From: Sipunculus nudus
Taxonomy: Eukaryota > Annelida > Sipuncula > Golfingiida > Sipunculidae
Assembly: GCA_026874595.1 (NCBI GenBank)
Contig: CM049312.1
Location: forward strand, 25,847,956-25,911,955
DNA length: 64,000 bases
Direction: 5' to 3'
A model generated the notes under the pieces. That model was not told the DNA's origin, made no database searches, and saw only the letters and a list, made by a program, of their open reading frames with translations. Shown here one piece after another: positions 25,992 to 39,173 of this stretch. The position numbers were made by a program, and so were the translations under genes. The first letter of the stretch is position 1. Each line of letters starts with the position of its first letter.

Positions 25992-26027
25992 TGCAAATGT
26001 TAAATTTCAAAAGTAGGCAAACCCACT

Positions 26028-29000
26028 TTAGAAGTTCTTCATGACCTCTGAAAAAAAGAAGACAGAAGTAATATAAATCCTGACCGGTCTCTGCATCAGA
26101 GTTTTGATTATGCAGCTGTGACCAGCACAAAACTATGTATGAGGTTATTTCTGTATAGTATTACACTGTATTATTTAATATAATAGTATATATTTATATC
26201 TTTTATTTCTTTATAAGCCGTGTTATTTCATGACTTATTAACCAAATATAAGATAAAAAATACGTTGGTTTTTATTTACCGTAATTATTAAATATTTTGT
26301 TAACTATTTTAAAAAGAGCGAATAGCATGCAAAGAAATAGTGGTACGCAAAGATATTTTTTTTGTTAATTTAAACATTTTCTGATAAAGTGATACAATAC
26401 CATCAGTTACTGATAATCTGTAATATTTTGGCTCCGCCAGATGTAGTGTTCTACTAAAATGGAATTAACAGACCAGTTTAACATTAAGATTATGTTGACA
26501 ATAAATAAATCATGTAAGACGTACCACACATGAGTTCGTGACGGGTCATCTCGTCGCTGGCGTCCTCCAGACGCTGCTTCATGTCCATGTACCACTTGCC
26601 GATCTCCTCAGCACAACGTGGGGGCTCACCGCTCTCAATGCAACCCTCAAACTGCTCTAGCTTGTCTCTGTAATACGGTACAGGTATGTAAGAGTTAACG
26701 CTATAGAGAAAACCGGCCAGTTATGATATTAAACCTATTGAGCCCATTTCTATAAACCCATTCCTTTAGTTAAATGCTCTTTTAAAATAATAGAATTATT
26801 GTTTGTGAAGATGGAATACCATAGAAGGTTGACAATATGCTAACGTATTAAATATAACACGATAATAATGATGACAGAACGATAGCAGTGATAATACACG
26901 GTCAACCACCACACCCAGATTGACGTTAACCCATTCAAACACACATGCACATTCTCTCGCGTAAAAAAAAATTCTATCTCACCTATACTGTAACACATCC
27001 TCGCAATAATACACAGCATTTACTTATAAAAGGTTTTAAAATACAATAAAGATGTTTCCACTACAAAATTCTATACAACAATACACCCGTAGCCTTTCAC
27101 CCCAACACTTTCTACACCATAGCCATATATTCCTCGTATCCCCGACCGAACCTTAATTCTACAACTGCACATCCTCTGAGCACCAACCCGTCACAAATTC
27201 TACTTAAAACATCTGCCCTTATCTATACAGAACACACCCTCACATCACCCATCCATCAACAATGTACTCACACCAATAAGCATCGTAATAGGCCCACCAG
27301 TACACATACGCACACCAACCGGCCTAGAATCTACCATTATATACCGTCATTAATGACAAACTCTTTTAGATAATTCAGTAACTCGGTACTCACCCGCATT
27401 TCTCGTCATTGAGAATAACGTCCATCTTGTCAGGGCACATGTCCAGTCTAGCGGCGCAGCTACCCAACTTCCTGCCAACATCCTCAAAGCACTGGTCGTG
27501 CTGACCTGTTAATGAGGAAAGCAGCCAAGTTGTCATGCAGAGCATTTTGAAGTTGAGAGACATGGCTACAACGTTCAATCCATTTAATGGGATTTTGTCC
27601 AGGTACATTTAAATTACAGCTAAAGGGTATATTGAACAAAGTCAGGCTTTCTTTGAGCGGCCAAATCAATGGTGTGCATTAAAAGAAGTATAATTAAACT
27701 GTCAAGATTGTATTGTTCATGAAGAGTTTCACTGACCGGCGATACAGTATTTGTGGAACTCCCTCATAGCGGCGGCCATGAAGACCTTCTTTTGGCTCCT
27801 CTCACATCCGTCCAGCAGCTGGAAGACGTACTTGTAGGCCTCTGATAATAATAAAAAATATATAATTTGTATCAGAGGTCATTTTTACTATGTATGCCAC
27901 TAAATTTCCTATATTCGTGGGAGCTTATTTTAAAAGGAAATATTCAAGCCCTTGATAATGGAAGGCCTCAGATAATGAAAAGAACGTTCTTATAATTTGA
28001 TATAATAGGCCTATGTAAAAGAGGTCATTTTTACTACTGTATATTTCCATACAAATAGGAGCTGATTTTGAAACTAAAAGGTCAGCCTCTGGTACTATTC
28101 TTTGGAAAACATTGCAGCTTCTTTGTAATCCAACAACGAACTATTAAGTACTTGCAATTCAATGATTGATTCTATCTAGATATTAGTTGATGTTGAATTA
28201 TACAAAACAACTGTAGCTATTACGTGCGAGATAAAATGGGTTCTCTATAACGGCAGTAGGATCTATTTGTACTTTTGTTTTCTATAAAACTGTTTCAGCG
28301 AACAAGTTAAACAGGTTTTCCTTTTTTGCCAAGATTTGACAATGACACAGTACAGGGTCTTTGGAGGCACAATTCTGTAACCGATAACATTATGCACATT
28401 GTTGCGGCTAAGTGCTAACTTATAAACTATTATCTATCAGATATAACGGTATGTCTAATAAAAAGATAATTGATTTGAAGGAAGATTGCCCGATCTGATC
28501 ATAAACGTTAGTATTCCAGCAGTACTTGGCGGTGGAACTTGATGAAGCATAAATAAAGCATAAGATTTAGGATGAACAATCGATAGTTACCGATGTGTGC
28601 GTCGGCGTCCCAGCAGAGGTCAGTGGGGTTGATCTCTTCCTTCTCGATTCTCTCCATGATGGCGGGAGGAGGGGTCACCTGGATCCAGCGGCTTTTGGTG
28701 CATTGGAAATACAGCTGTTACGAAGTGTAATAAACTCAGCTTTTATGCGTTGTGTAATAAATACAGCTGTAACTTTAAGTTACAAATAAGATTGTAACGA
28801 CGTTTAATCAATACAGCTTAACGGTAAGTATGTTATTCAAGTATGACGATGTGTAAGTAATAAACCTTTGATGACTTAATGTTTAATATGTAATATTTAT
28901 TGTAATAAAAACAGCCCTTACGATATGTAATCAATACATTACACAGAAAAAAAACTGTGTAATTAATGCAGCTACTATACTTCATGCTGTACATCGTTTT

Positions 29001-29315
29001 AGGAAATAAATATGCATGTTTGCTTTTGTGTTCTTTTTTTTTTAATTTTAACTTACAAGGTTTTCCAAAATTTTTCTCAGTCTGATATATAGTATTTATT
29101 GAAAATACGCAAACAACAAATATCATTAAGGCGGTAAAATAGTAATCTTTTCTAATTTTGATGACCAGTAAGTTAGTTACCCCGTTTTCCTTGAACTGGA
29201 AGCTGTGTTCAATTCTGCTCTCGAGGTCTTCAAACATGGACATGTCACACTGAGGGCCCTTAGCGCACCTGGCAGCGGCCACGGCCAACAAACAGGCGGC
29301 GATAATGATCTTCAT
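26028..29315 (-). CDS. Copy B: secreted 13-cysteine protein, six coding exons, 212 aa
   Basis: Coding exons, in transcript order: 29181-29315, 28591-28714, 27737-27841, 27394-27505, 26525-26667 and 26028-26047, with sizes identical to copy A (135,124,105,112,143,20). The product differs from A at few sites: A6 for V6, R16 and K19 in the N-terminal RCAKGPQC, and Y91 in AYKYVF. All 13 mature cysteines and the signal peptide are kept. The exon at 27394-27505 is identical at every base to that of copy A. Introns are 1140, 466, 749, 231, 726 and 477 bp, clearly alignable to A, so A and B are the closest pair. If intron 2 were retained, exon 2 would run on open to 28833, giving 160 codons. The spliced form is favoured because all four copies share it. 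Function unknown; secretion is inferred. Confidence 0.87.
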
Positions 29316-30455
29316 CTGAAATCATTATCATATTTATATAATTAATAACGGCTGTTTTGACACACACACATATATATATAAATTCGCCTCTGCCGATATG
29401 TCTAAGTTTTTATTCCTGCATACAAATATGTGCATAACCGCATAAATATGACAAGGCCTAAATCCCGCCTTTACCAATGGATCAATCAGCCGAAATCCCG
29501 ATTTGGGTTTAGACCGAATTGAATTCTGATCGTGATTATATCCAGTTCAAACCACGATAGAATACTGGCTTGAAGATAAAATTGTATGAATGAAAGGACC
29601 CTTTTCCCTCTAATGCCATTACTTAAACGTTGTCTTAAAATATGTTAGACTTGATCAGTGGACAGTTTTCTGGCTTATGGTAAATGAAATAGCCATTTAT
29701 ATGCATTTACCTTTGCATACAGAGGTTTATTTATTTTGGCTGGAAAACTAATGTGCATTGACAATGAGCGCATTGATAACATAGATAACTGATGTTGAAT
29801 ACAGTTATAAAATTTAACTGAGAATTTGATAACTGTGTCAGTTTGTAATTTTAAACTTATAAAAATGACCATTACAGTATGCTGCAATCTATACCTGCAA
29901 TATCATCTATGCATCGCAACCCTGACTACATTCTAAAAATCGACGGATATCGGCCGGAATCGAATATCGGCGAGGAGCTCGTAGCTCGACTGATTTTAAA
30001 AACCCACCGTTGACCGAATGGTAATTGAATGTATACGTAGCGTCATAGGAACTCTTATTCATCACAAAAACTTTAGAATTAGTAGCCAGTGATACGCTGC
30101 ATATCAACTACCATCACACAGAAAATGACAGATATATTATAATATCACAAGTTAAATTAGAAGTAAGAATAATCTAATGAGAAACAATTCTGGAAATAAA
30201 GGTTTGAGTAAAAATAATTCTTTTTTTTATAGAAAGGCTAAAATGGTCTAATTTCCTTCTCACAATTGGGAATTTCACATAACGAACATTAAATAATGTT
30301 AAAAACAATTTTGTTCCGGTCTTCTATCCTATCCAATATAAAATTTAAAGAATACGCATGTACAGAAAAATCCTAAAATACTTAAATTCTTAAAATTGGA
30401 AACCTGATGATATATACCAAAATAACATCATGATATTCTAAATCGAGCCACTCAC

Positions 30456-30520
30456 CTTTACGATTCTTGGTGTCAGCGATGTACTGATGATGGCAGTCAA
30501 AAATGGGGAACCTTATATAG
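30456..30520 (-). promoter_or_regulatory. Copy B exon 1 (5' UTR) with TATA promoter
   Basis: The TATA box is at 30511-30520, with a predicted start of transcription near 30488 and donor gtgag at 30451-30455. The exon ends CGTAAAG, so splicing to cag|ATG gives an ATG with A at -3. Upstream of the TATA box the GGCTGAATAAACACGG block resembles A. Start site inferred. Confidence 0.72.
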
Positions 30521-30710
30521 GCTGTAGGCCGCCTCCGTGTTTATTCAGCCGGATATCGATGGAAACTCTTCATGTACTGGTTGTGTACTTAACACCAACA
30601 GAGTATTATTCTAAATGTACTGTGGAATCAATTGTATCAGAGTGAAAATATGATCAGTTGTTAAAACATTTGACAGCATATGTTAATACAAACCACGGAT
30701 GGTTTTTATA

Positions 30711-30870
30711 TTTTACTCAGGTGTAAAAATATATTATCGGGTCACCAGGCTGCTTGGTTGAACAGGTGAGGTACAATGTGTTGTATCAAATACCTTTATT
30801 ATCGTATTATTTCTATGTTGCCAAGGAGATATTGTTATTGAGTTTCATCTGAACAAATAAAATGAGTCCT
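30711..30870 (-). promoter_or_regulatory. Conserved upstream block of copy B
   Basis: Counterpart of the A block, with TCAGGTGTAAAAATATA, then AACAGGTGAGG, TGTATCAAATACCTTTATTAT and GCCAAGGAGA in the same order and at about the same distance from the TATA box. The GGCGTCATC part has decayed to GGGTCACC. Confidence 0.5.
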
Positions 30871-32988
30871 GCTTAATGGATGTGAGAATTATACGTGCAT
30901 TTCAATAAAATGTAAAATATTTCTCGTTAGTTTTAGTAAATACATGTATATTGTTTTAAATGAATAACACACGCAAATAAAGGTTTCCCGAGTGTGGAAA
31001 GTATTTGGAATATTTATAGGATCATTAAATGCTTTAATATGAAACGTTTGCGTTAATGTATCAGCCTTTTGACGGTTTTATTTCAAATGAAGTTTCATCG
31101 TCACATAGTGGTAAAATTGTTCTTTGGGAATTTCCTGTACAATGATATGTTTAATGTGAAGATGAGTAGGATGAGTATATAACGTAACATATTTTAAAGC
31201 CAAATAGAAGATTCCATATTTACATTTGCATACGCAAACTTTCTATATGCAGTACTAGCCGGGATGTGAAGCTTGTAAACAAATGCGGGAAGATTTATTG
31301 CGATTTACAATACGAACAACCAAGCAAACACAACTCTATATATGTATGGTATAATATATTGAAAATCAAATGAAAAGGGCAAAAAATATACTTTTGTGAA
31401 TGGAAATATCTTAATGACGATTAATTCATCTTACCCCTTTAAATATTTACAATTGTGTTAGAATCATTATTCTTAAATTAAAATATAGAAAGAAATAAGG
31501 TACAGGAATTTGTCATTACTATGAGCCAACATTACAATGGATATATTATCACGTTAATTGACATATGCATGTATGTTAAATGTATCAATGTTTTATAGGT
31601 AGCAGGTAATTACTGAAATATTCAGATTGTGGATCTGTTTCCATTGGAAAACTTACGTTTTAAGTACAGATTAAAAGGGTCGGGGAGACTCTTGACATAG
31701 GGGATGAGGAAAAACAAATTTACTGCGTCCGCAGTCCTGATTCAGGATTTGAGGTATTACACATTTATTGATTTCTATGTAATGCTTATTTCATCTTTTT
31801 CGGTCTTCAATAATGAAGAAAATAAAGGATATCTATTTTTTTAAAAAAGTAAGATGTCAAGACCAAGAAGAAAATTCCCAAATTTATATTAGAATAAGAA
31901 GAAAATTTATTATGTATCCAACATTATTTATTAGGAACAGGGCTTCTGCAGCGCATACTCTTTACGACTGCGTATCCACTAATCTCGATCCTTTCGGATT
32001 TGGCAACATTGTAACGCTTTCCGAAACATCCTCAAGCATGGTCTAGCAGAATCGTAGGTTAAGCTGTCATGTGGTTAAAATTTTGAAATTAGCACTGGAA
32101 TTTACAGCAATCCTTGCATCTGTTACTTAGAAAATTGCATTGTCAACCTCAGTTCTAGAATTTGAAAGTTTGCGGCTGTCTTTTACAGTATTCGAGACCT
32201 TATGGATACTTGAACTATGGTGCAGTAGATATTACCTAATGAAGTAATGCAGCTTAATAAACAAATCAAATCATGTGCTAAAGTTAAAAATTGATTAAGA
32301 AATAAATGATAAATTTAGCAGTTGTGAAGGGCATTGAATATTTAGTCTCACGAGGAAATTGGGGAAGGGTCTTTGAATATATATATATACTAGCTGATAG
32401 ACCCGGTATACCGGGCTTATTCCCGGGGTTGGGGAGATTTATAAACTGAGATGTGAAATGTATGCTCATTTTTTTATTCTAAAAGTTAACAGAAAATATA
32501 GGTTTTCAGTGGAAAACTGTCTTAATAAGATATGTATAAACATAAACACTTCAGAATAACTCACGAACCTCAATGAGGCACAAAAACGTTTCTATGTCCA
32601 GCTGCCTGTATCTTAATTTTATCTGCCTCTTACTTTCAAACTACATGAATCCTAAACATCATACCGCCCGTCCGTATAAACTCAATTCGTGAGAGATCCT
32701 GCAGTCGCTCCAATAATTTTAACATTTATTTTGTGGGGCTCTCCTCGTGGCATGAAATTTATACCCCGGTATATTTACCTTGAAGACCTGGACAGTGATG
32801 GTGTTTACATTGCAAACCGGTATGAGACACGGGGGCAATCAGGTTTTCAATGATATTTGACTGGATTCAATCATTGGACGTATAAAGATTAGGTTGATGT
32901 GAGCAACACATGAAAGGTTAATTAAATGTACGTTGCAAGGAAACTGTTCCCGAAGAATGAAACAGAAATATGCATACCTTGTAAGCAG

Positions 32989-33170
32989 CAGAAGCGGACC
33001 ATACGGGACTGCATGCAGAGGGCCCGTATTCATTTTCAACCGCCGCAAACTTTTTTTTATCGTATCAGACAAATTTTGAGGCCTGAAACCCCCGACACCA
33101 CCCCAGCCCTGTTCCTGAAATTGGGACCCTGAATTAGGTTTTGTCATTAATCCTCCTGGGTTGAACTCTC
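32989..33170. mobile_element. Decayed relative of the 35198-35405 element
   Basis: Begins CAGAAGCGGACC and shares CGCCGCAAAC, TCAGACAAA, GAGGCCTG and the TTGGTTGGACTC-like tail with the other element. The right terminal repeat is lost. Confidence 0.45.
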
Positions 33171-33522
33171 CATTTCATATAGCGAAAAACATGTGTTTTA
33201 CCCTTTTACTGACCACGCACGTGGGTCAAATCCCTCATTGAAAGCAAGCGTTATTCATATGAACAAAAATCCTTAGTGTTAGAGGTAAAGTGACCACGAT
33301 GCACGCATTCCGGTGATTGACGAGGGCAGTTCGGCTGTGCTCGGTAGAAAAACGGAAAAATCACTCAAAATTATATGTATATTAAAAATCATTTATTTTC
33401 ATATCGCCTATGTCACTGCGGGGATAAAAACCTTTAAAATGATGTATGGCACAATATTGTACACAACGCGGTTTTAGAGAACACTGCGAACAAACGTGAA
33501 CTGAATTCCTTTTATAAGTATT

Positions 33523-33523
<1 letters not shown>

Positions 33524-33584
<61 letters not shown>

Positions 33585-33585
33585 A
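33524..33585. repeat. TA microsatellite
   Basis: AT dinucleotide run with one TT interruption. Confidence 0.95.
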
Positions 33586-35197
33586 CCTAAATGTTATGCA
33601 TATTGGAGGGTCTTTTTATTACTCCGAGTTTCACGCCAGTGCACTGGATGGAATCAACACCCGGACGATCATCAGACAACTTGGGGCCCAGTTGGGACTG
33701 TTACTACTCTCTTTGCTAGTTCGGTAGCTTCAGAGGTGGGAATTAGGAAACTATTTCTTTACGCCTATTTAATCGGATTATTGACTTGTGGCTTTTGTTA
33801 TGTAATAAGTTGTGCTTTTTCTCCTCGACACAGAAGTTACATTGATCCGAGATACGTTTCATTGTGTTAGAGTGTTGGATTATTTCCCTGGTAGTTGAAC
33901 ATTGGATGTTCTTACTCTTTAGATAAATATGCTTCGAAAGTTCTTTTTCTCGTTTTCTTAACGTTCATTTGCGGGATGATTTGTTGTGGTTATTGTACCG
34001 GTTTTAAATATGCCACTTACAAATCCAATGAAGCAAGCTGTTTGGTTTTCGGTGCTTTATTCATAAATATTAATTTTCATAATGGCAAAGTGTTTCAATA
34101 ATATTCCGATATATACGTTTTTATTATTATTGCTGTTTTAAAATATCAATAAATATTTAATTGATTATGATTTGCTGTTTTACGTGAATGGGAAATATTG
34201 AAACGCTTAATTCAGAAAGATAAACATATTTCAGTCAAGTGGAAAAGGGTGTAGTTGGGAGGGAACAGGTGAATGAAATGTTTGTATTTCACCTTGAATA
34301 TGCATGCCGCCTTCCCATCCAAAAATAGTAACATTAAAATTGGGGTTACAATTGAAAAAGAGGTCATAGTCGTTAACCACTCATAATTATCATTTTCTAT
34401 ACAATTATAGTAATGGTGCATAAAATCACGTCAAAGGTAATATTTAAATAACAATGAAAATACGGGCGTAGCAAAGGATATCAGCGTTCTTTGAATAGTT
34501 GCAGCAAATTTTTAACTAACAATAACCAGCAACAATGGTTGGTTTTCTCACTGTAAACTAAATTCTTGCTGCGTCTGTTTATTTAATGTATTTTTCACAA
34601 TATTTATAAATGGTAGCTTAAATATTCTTTAAATATAAATAGTCAACTCAATGACGAGCGGGCAACTTATTCTAATAAATGAAAGGATAATGATTTAATG
34701 AGGAAACGGTAGTACTTTCAAAAGATAAATTTCTTTTCCATTATCATTCATGCGGAAAGAAAGATTCTACAAAGATACTTTGGCTTGTTAAATACAGGCG
34801 TAACTAGCAGGTCTTTGGGCTTCCATCCTGAGATGATTTTATTGTTGTAAACGGAACCATAGTCAAATTCATGATAACAATACAGTTTATCTATTTCAAC
34901 TGTAGGCGCTCTAAAACTGATGATATTTTGTTTTTTCTTGAAGATTCCTAGAAACCGGATAGCTGTTTCCCTATCAGAGAGCAGCCAATTTTTCTCTTAA
35001 TCTTACTTATATTACACGGTCAGAGAAAATCTTAAAGGCAGCTGGTGTTCGATTTCATCTATATTTATTATAGCTGGCTGAGTTTTATCAATAAAGGTAC
35101 AAATACTGATTCTTAAAATGAATGCCATTGATACATATTATAAATGTGCTAAATCATTTTCCCTGCAAATTACTATACAAAATACGTGATATATAAT

Positions 35198-35405
35198 CAG
35201 AAGCGGATCCAGGAGAAGGGTCTAGGGTGTCCGGACCGCCCCTTTTTCATTCGCCGCAAACCTGTTTTTTAAATGTTTCAGACAAAGTTTTGCGGCCTGG
35301 ATCCCCCTTTTCCGGACTTAGTGATCTGTTTTTTTTAGGATTTTCATTAGTCCTACTTGGTTGGACTCCCCCCCCTTTTTTTCCTAAACCCTGGATCCGC
35401 CTCTG
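35198..35405. mobile_element. MITE-like element, 16-bp TIRs
   Basis: The ends are CAGAAGCGGATCCAGG and, inverted, CAGAGGCGGATCCAGG, with one mismatch in 16. The 208-bp body has no coding capacity. A target duplication is not clear. Confidence 0.65.
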
Positions 35406-37495
35406 TTAATTATTTAATTGTCAATTCCATACTTCCCCTCATATAGCACAAACACAGCCCCTGGTAAGTTTGTAATAAACAATATCAAATTTTACTGTAA
35501 ACTGATACACATCCCCACTTTCCTTTTTCAACAATTCGGATGAAATATTCAAAGAGGTAGAACTGACACGACTACAACGGTACAAATATTCCATTGTTCG
35601 TTACCACGGTTACCGAGGCACGCCCATGTAAACTCATTTGCATTACAGCGGGACGCGAATGTAAAACGCGGAGAACACTTTTCCCGAATATTGCCAACTA
35701 CAGCTGCGTGCTGTAATAATAAGACAATTAACCAATAAATAAGACAAGCGGTACTTCTTCCGAATATTACCGATAGTTGTCCATAAATTTTTGCGTAAGT
35801 AGGCCTAAGCGTCGCAGAATACTTTAATGCAGATTATGTCCCGTTGAGTTTCATGCAGATGAGTAAAACTTCTTTCTAGTAGACCCAAAGAACAGATTCA
35901 TATCTGTGTTAAAATCTCCAAATAGTTGATACTTTTAATGCCGAACGAACCTCGTGTCTCACGGCCCCGTCCAGTATTTTCAGAAACCACATGTGACTAC
36001 CGCATAATAAAAAAAGTTAAAAATAAATCAATGCGGACGGGTCCCGTTTGATTTTTCCTTCGAACAAGTGAGGGTTAACGTTTTCTGTGAACATGATGTG
36101 ATCGGGTGTCATTACTAAAAGCGATGTTTCGTCCGGCACGTGTCGGTCACGACTGACCAATTCTTTTGTTAGGCTGGGGCCAGGCGAAGCTTGTTTGCTG
36201 AACACTGATCCGATTAACTGCGGTACAGGTGCACCGAGTGATAAACATCTAAGTCGAGCCACCGGTGTATTACATGTGTTTATGTTCTCGTCTTTCTTGC
36301 GCATACGGCAGCTGCTAATAAACCATGATTTCCAAAAACTTGCACTGTCTTTCTACAAATTCAAATACCCCATGATATGCGTTTTGTAAAAAACCACGAA
36401 ATTTTAAGCCAACTATATTATCTGAATCTACCAGTATATGTGTTTGTTTGTAGCCCTGCTTGGGCTTTAGTATATTTACGTTTACTCCTAATATGCTTAA
36501 AATGAAACGTGATTCCATATACCGTTAGACGTAACTCAGTACTAGCTCTTATCACTAAAGCCCTGTTAAGTCCGTATGGTGAATCCCTTATATTTGCATA
36601 TTAGGGAGTCACAAGGCTCCTGGGAATTCCCTAACATTTGCAATTCAGGCCGTCACGCCTCCTGTGAATGGCATCGTTGCTATGAGGAAGCTTAACAGCG
36701 GTCCCATAGGGTATAGACAGCTCAACCCGCTCGGCAACATTCGCGCTGAAATCATGTATTCAGAAAGTCTATACTATTACATGGACCTTTATGTCTTATG
36801 ATATATCTCGGCTGTTCGAACATTACGGTCCATAGGCCAAATGTAAGTGCACTTTAAACACTGCCGCATCGATTTGTTCTGTGTATTTGTTACTGTTCAA
36901 GTTACACTTGAAAGTCTTGTACCACTGTTCAGTTGCAAACACGCTGATCGCCGTGATACATGTCTTTTTTTTGTGTATAATGTTGATAATAGTGATAAAC
37001 ATAATTATATATGCTATTGATTGTAATGAACACTTTAATCTGTGTGTGTTATATTTTTAAACTTCCTTTCACTCCCTGTCAACTCTTGCATTAAGACTAC
37101 TCCTGTATTAGGCCACTTTTATCCAATCTGAAAAATGACCGTTATATAAGAGTTCACCTGTATGTTTATATGTATGTTTATATGTAAACATATGTGTGTG
37201 TGCGGTATTAACATCAATAAAAGGACAACACATTTGAATTTCACAAATAAAATTTGATAAATTAGACGACCTTTAACTCTATGAAGTTCTTTAATCATAT
37301 TCCTTAATCCTTAATCATAATGAAATTTACGATAACCATACAATTGATCTATTTTAAAAGTGTTGGCGGTCTAAATGTTGATGTTTGTTTTGTGTTTCCC
37401 TTAAGATTCCCCTCTTTTTCTCTTGTTTTGAATAATATATATATATAATCAATGTAACACATTTACAAGTTCAAAACATCATAGGGAAAGTGTTC

Positions 37496-37498
<3 letters not shown>

Positions 37499-37544
<46 letters not shown>
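37499..37544. repeat. TA microsatellite
   Basis: Uninterrupted TA run. Confidence 0.95.
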
Positions 37545-37548
<4 letters not shown>

Positions 37549-38430
37549 TTCCATCCAAGATGTCAATACAAGAATTTTTTATTTTGTTCAAACCATTACT
37601 GGTTCATGAACCCGTATAAAGCGTTAAAATCATGTTGGTCATAAATTTATAAGGGATAAAATGTGAGTGTAGTAAAAAAAATTATAATGGTTAATTCGAA
37701 TTTACGAAACGCCTGGTTGACTCTTAGGAAGAATGGACACGTCAACCTGGTAACAAATAAATGTAAAATTAAACATTTTGATTATATAATTTTAAATATG
37801 TAATTTTACCTGCGCTACTCAGCGATCATGCGAGAGAGTCGGTGGTTATTTTCACCCATATAAATACATGTATATAGATTTAACCTCACATGAACTTAAA
37901 AAGTAGTCGCTCTTTCGATATTTAATGGAAATATCGAAATTTTATAAAGCTATAAATTAAATTACTCTTAAGTCTTGTCATATATAATGGGAAGACAATG
38001 GATGAAATTCGCTTTTTCTGGAGGGTATTGTTTAGGTTTATATTTTAATGTATTGTATGTAATTATCTTACAGAAAAAAGCATAATGTATGATGGGATAT
38101 GTATATAGCAAAAAGCCTCTAAAGTCTCATCTGAGAAAGAACACACTCCATATAACATAAGAAACCCACTTTGATTTAATTTACATCTTGTGGTATGAGG
38201 TATGTATTGATCATCATACACGAAAATGTTGCACCCCATCAAGACTTATCAGACCCCCCCCCCCCACCAAGTGTTTACAAGGCTAATTATTCAAGAAAGA
38301 AACGTTTAGTATTTCTCTATTTCACGACATTTAAGAATATGAGAGACGGTGGCGATGCAGGTGATCATTCAAACGGCTTTGCAAAAGGCGTAGCTGTGTC
38401 ATCATGCAATTATCACGATGAATGCGATGG

Positions 38431-38431
<1 letters not shown>

Positions 38432-38497
<66 letters not shown>
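38432..38497. repeat. TA microsatellite
   Basis: AT run with one AAA interruption; frames of repeated tyrosine and isoleucine across it are artefacts. Confidence 0.95.
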
Positions 38498-38502
<5 letters not shown>

Positions 38503-38583
38503 GATTTGTCCATTACACTGCTTCTTCACGTCCCTCTAAAATCGCTCGCCGTGCAACCATTGTCGATCAGATGTGTCCAAAGT

Positions 38584-38650
38584 CGTCCGAAACCAAGTGG
38601 TCTGATGGCCGTTGGACTGAAGAGCAGTCGGGCCATCAGGTTTCGGACAA
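38584..38650. repeat. Imperfect hairpin in copy C 3' flank
   Basis: Arms GTCCGAAACC...CTGATGGCCG and CGGGCCATCAGGTTTCGGAC face each other around a loop of about 17 nt. The paralogous stretches at 48527-48600 and 62597-62668 keep only the outer CGAAAT/ATTTCG pairing. Confidence 0.55.
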
Positions 38651-39147
38651 TTGAAGTCACATTCATTAATTCCGTCCTTCCGTCCGTCTGCCTGGATGTT
38701 CTACAATAATCAGAGGTTCGTTTGCCCATCACATCCTTGCGGTCGCTTCAAAGAACCGTTGAAATATTCCCCTCACGCAACTAATAGACTTTCATACCAA
38801 TGAACTCTCTGCCTACAGACAATAGACCCCTAGATTAAAGGCCTTTTTTTATGATAACTGGTTAAATTTTCCTGCCAGAGCACCTTGGGTTAAAATTCCA
38901 CAAGAAGCCGACTTTAACTTTCGGTCCACTTATTAACAAGGGATCAGTGCGTTCCACTATGTGACCTTGCGTTAAAATTGTTTACCCTTTTCGATTTCAT
39001 TCAGTAATCACCCAGGGAGATGCAGAATTTAAGAAATCGATATGTTTAAACAATAACATGGAGATGCAGGGCTAGATTAGATATTGGAAAAGCGAGAATA
39101 AACAGAAGAAAAAAAAAGTTCGTATGACTTTGTTAGTTTTCGTATAA

Positions 39148-39153
39148 TTTATT
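39148..39153 (-). terminator. Poly(A) signal AATAAA, copy C
   Basis: AATAAA on the minus strand about 21 nt after the stop codon at 39174-39176, in the position conserved in D and E. Confidence 0.6.
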
Positions 39154-39173
39154 TAAAAATAGTGAATCCCATT

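Larger units (their letters stand above)
19770..26020. repeat. Segmental duplication, 3' flank of B (paralogue of 880-7600)
   Basis: Colinear with 880-7600 apart from insertions specific to this copy: a dispersed repeat (20530-22050) and a foldback element (22499-25378). It includes a promoter relic at 20445-20492. Confidence 0.7.
31000..38289. other. Intergenic between copies B and C
   Basis: No supportable gene. Contents seen: decaying 5' flank of B to about 31.7 kb, a 14-bp palindrome CCCGGTATACCGGG (32402-32415), two related short elements (32989-33170 and 35198-35405), TA microsatellites (33524-33585 and 37499-37544) and a diverged 45-bp dimer near 36580-36675. The stretch 33450-33520 resembles 52725-52770 inside intron 2 of D. 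Confidence 0.45.
38290..39173. repeat. Duplicated 3' flank, copy C set
   Basis: Shares ordered blocks with about 48070-49073 (D) and 62090-63627 (E): AGAGACGGTGGCGATG, ATCATCATGCA, AAAGTCGTCCGAAA, and GGAGATGCAG followed by AGATTAGATAT-type sequence. Includes a TA microsatellite (38432-38497) and a hairpin. Confidence 0.6.

Noticed and set aside
28595-28789. Plus-strand frames opposite the family exons (also 41702-41950, 39601-39804, 49478-49717)
   Set aside because: Antisense shadows of the minus-strand exons; they are conserved only because the exons are.
32402-32415. Perfect 14-bp palindrome CCCGGTATACCGGG
   Set aside because: Too short to assign a role; probably part of a dispersed repeat.
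38195-38539. Tyrosine/isoleucine-rich frames
   Set aside because: They read through a TA microsatellite.
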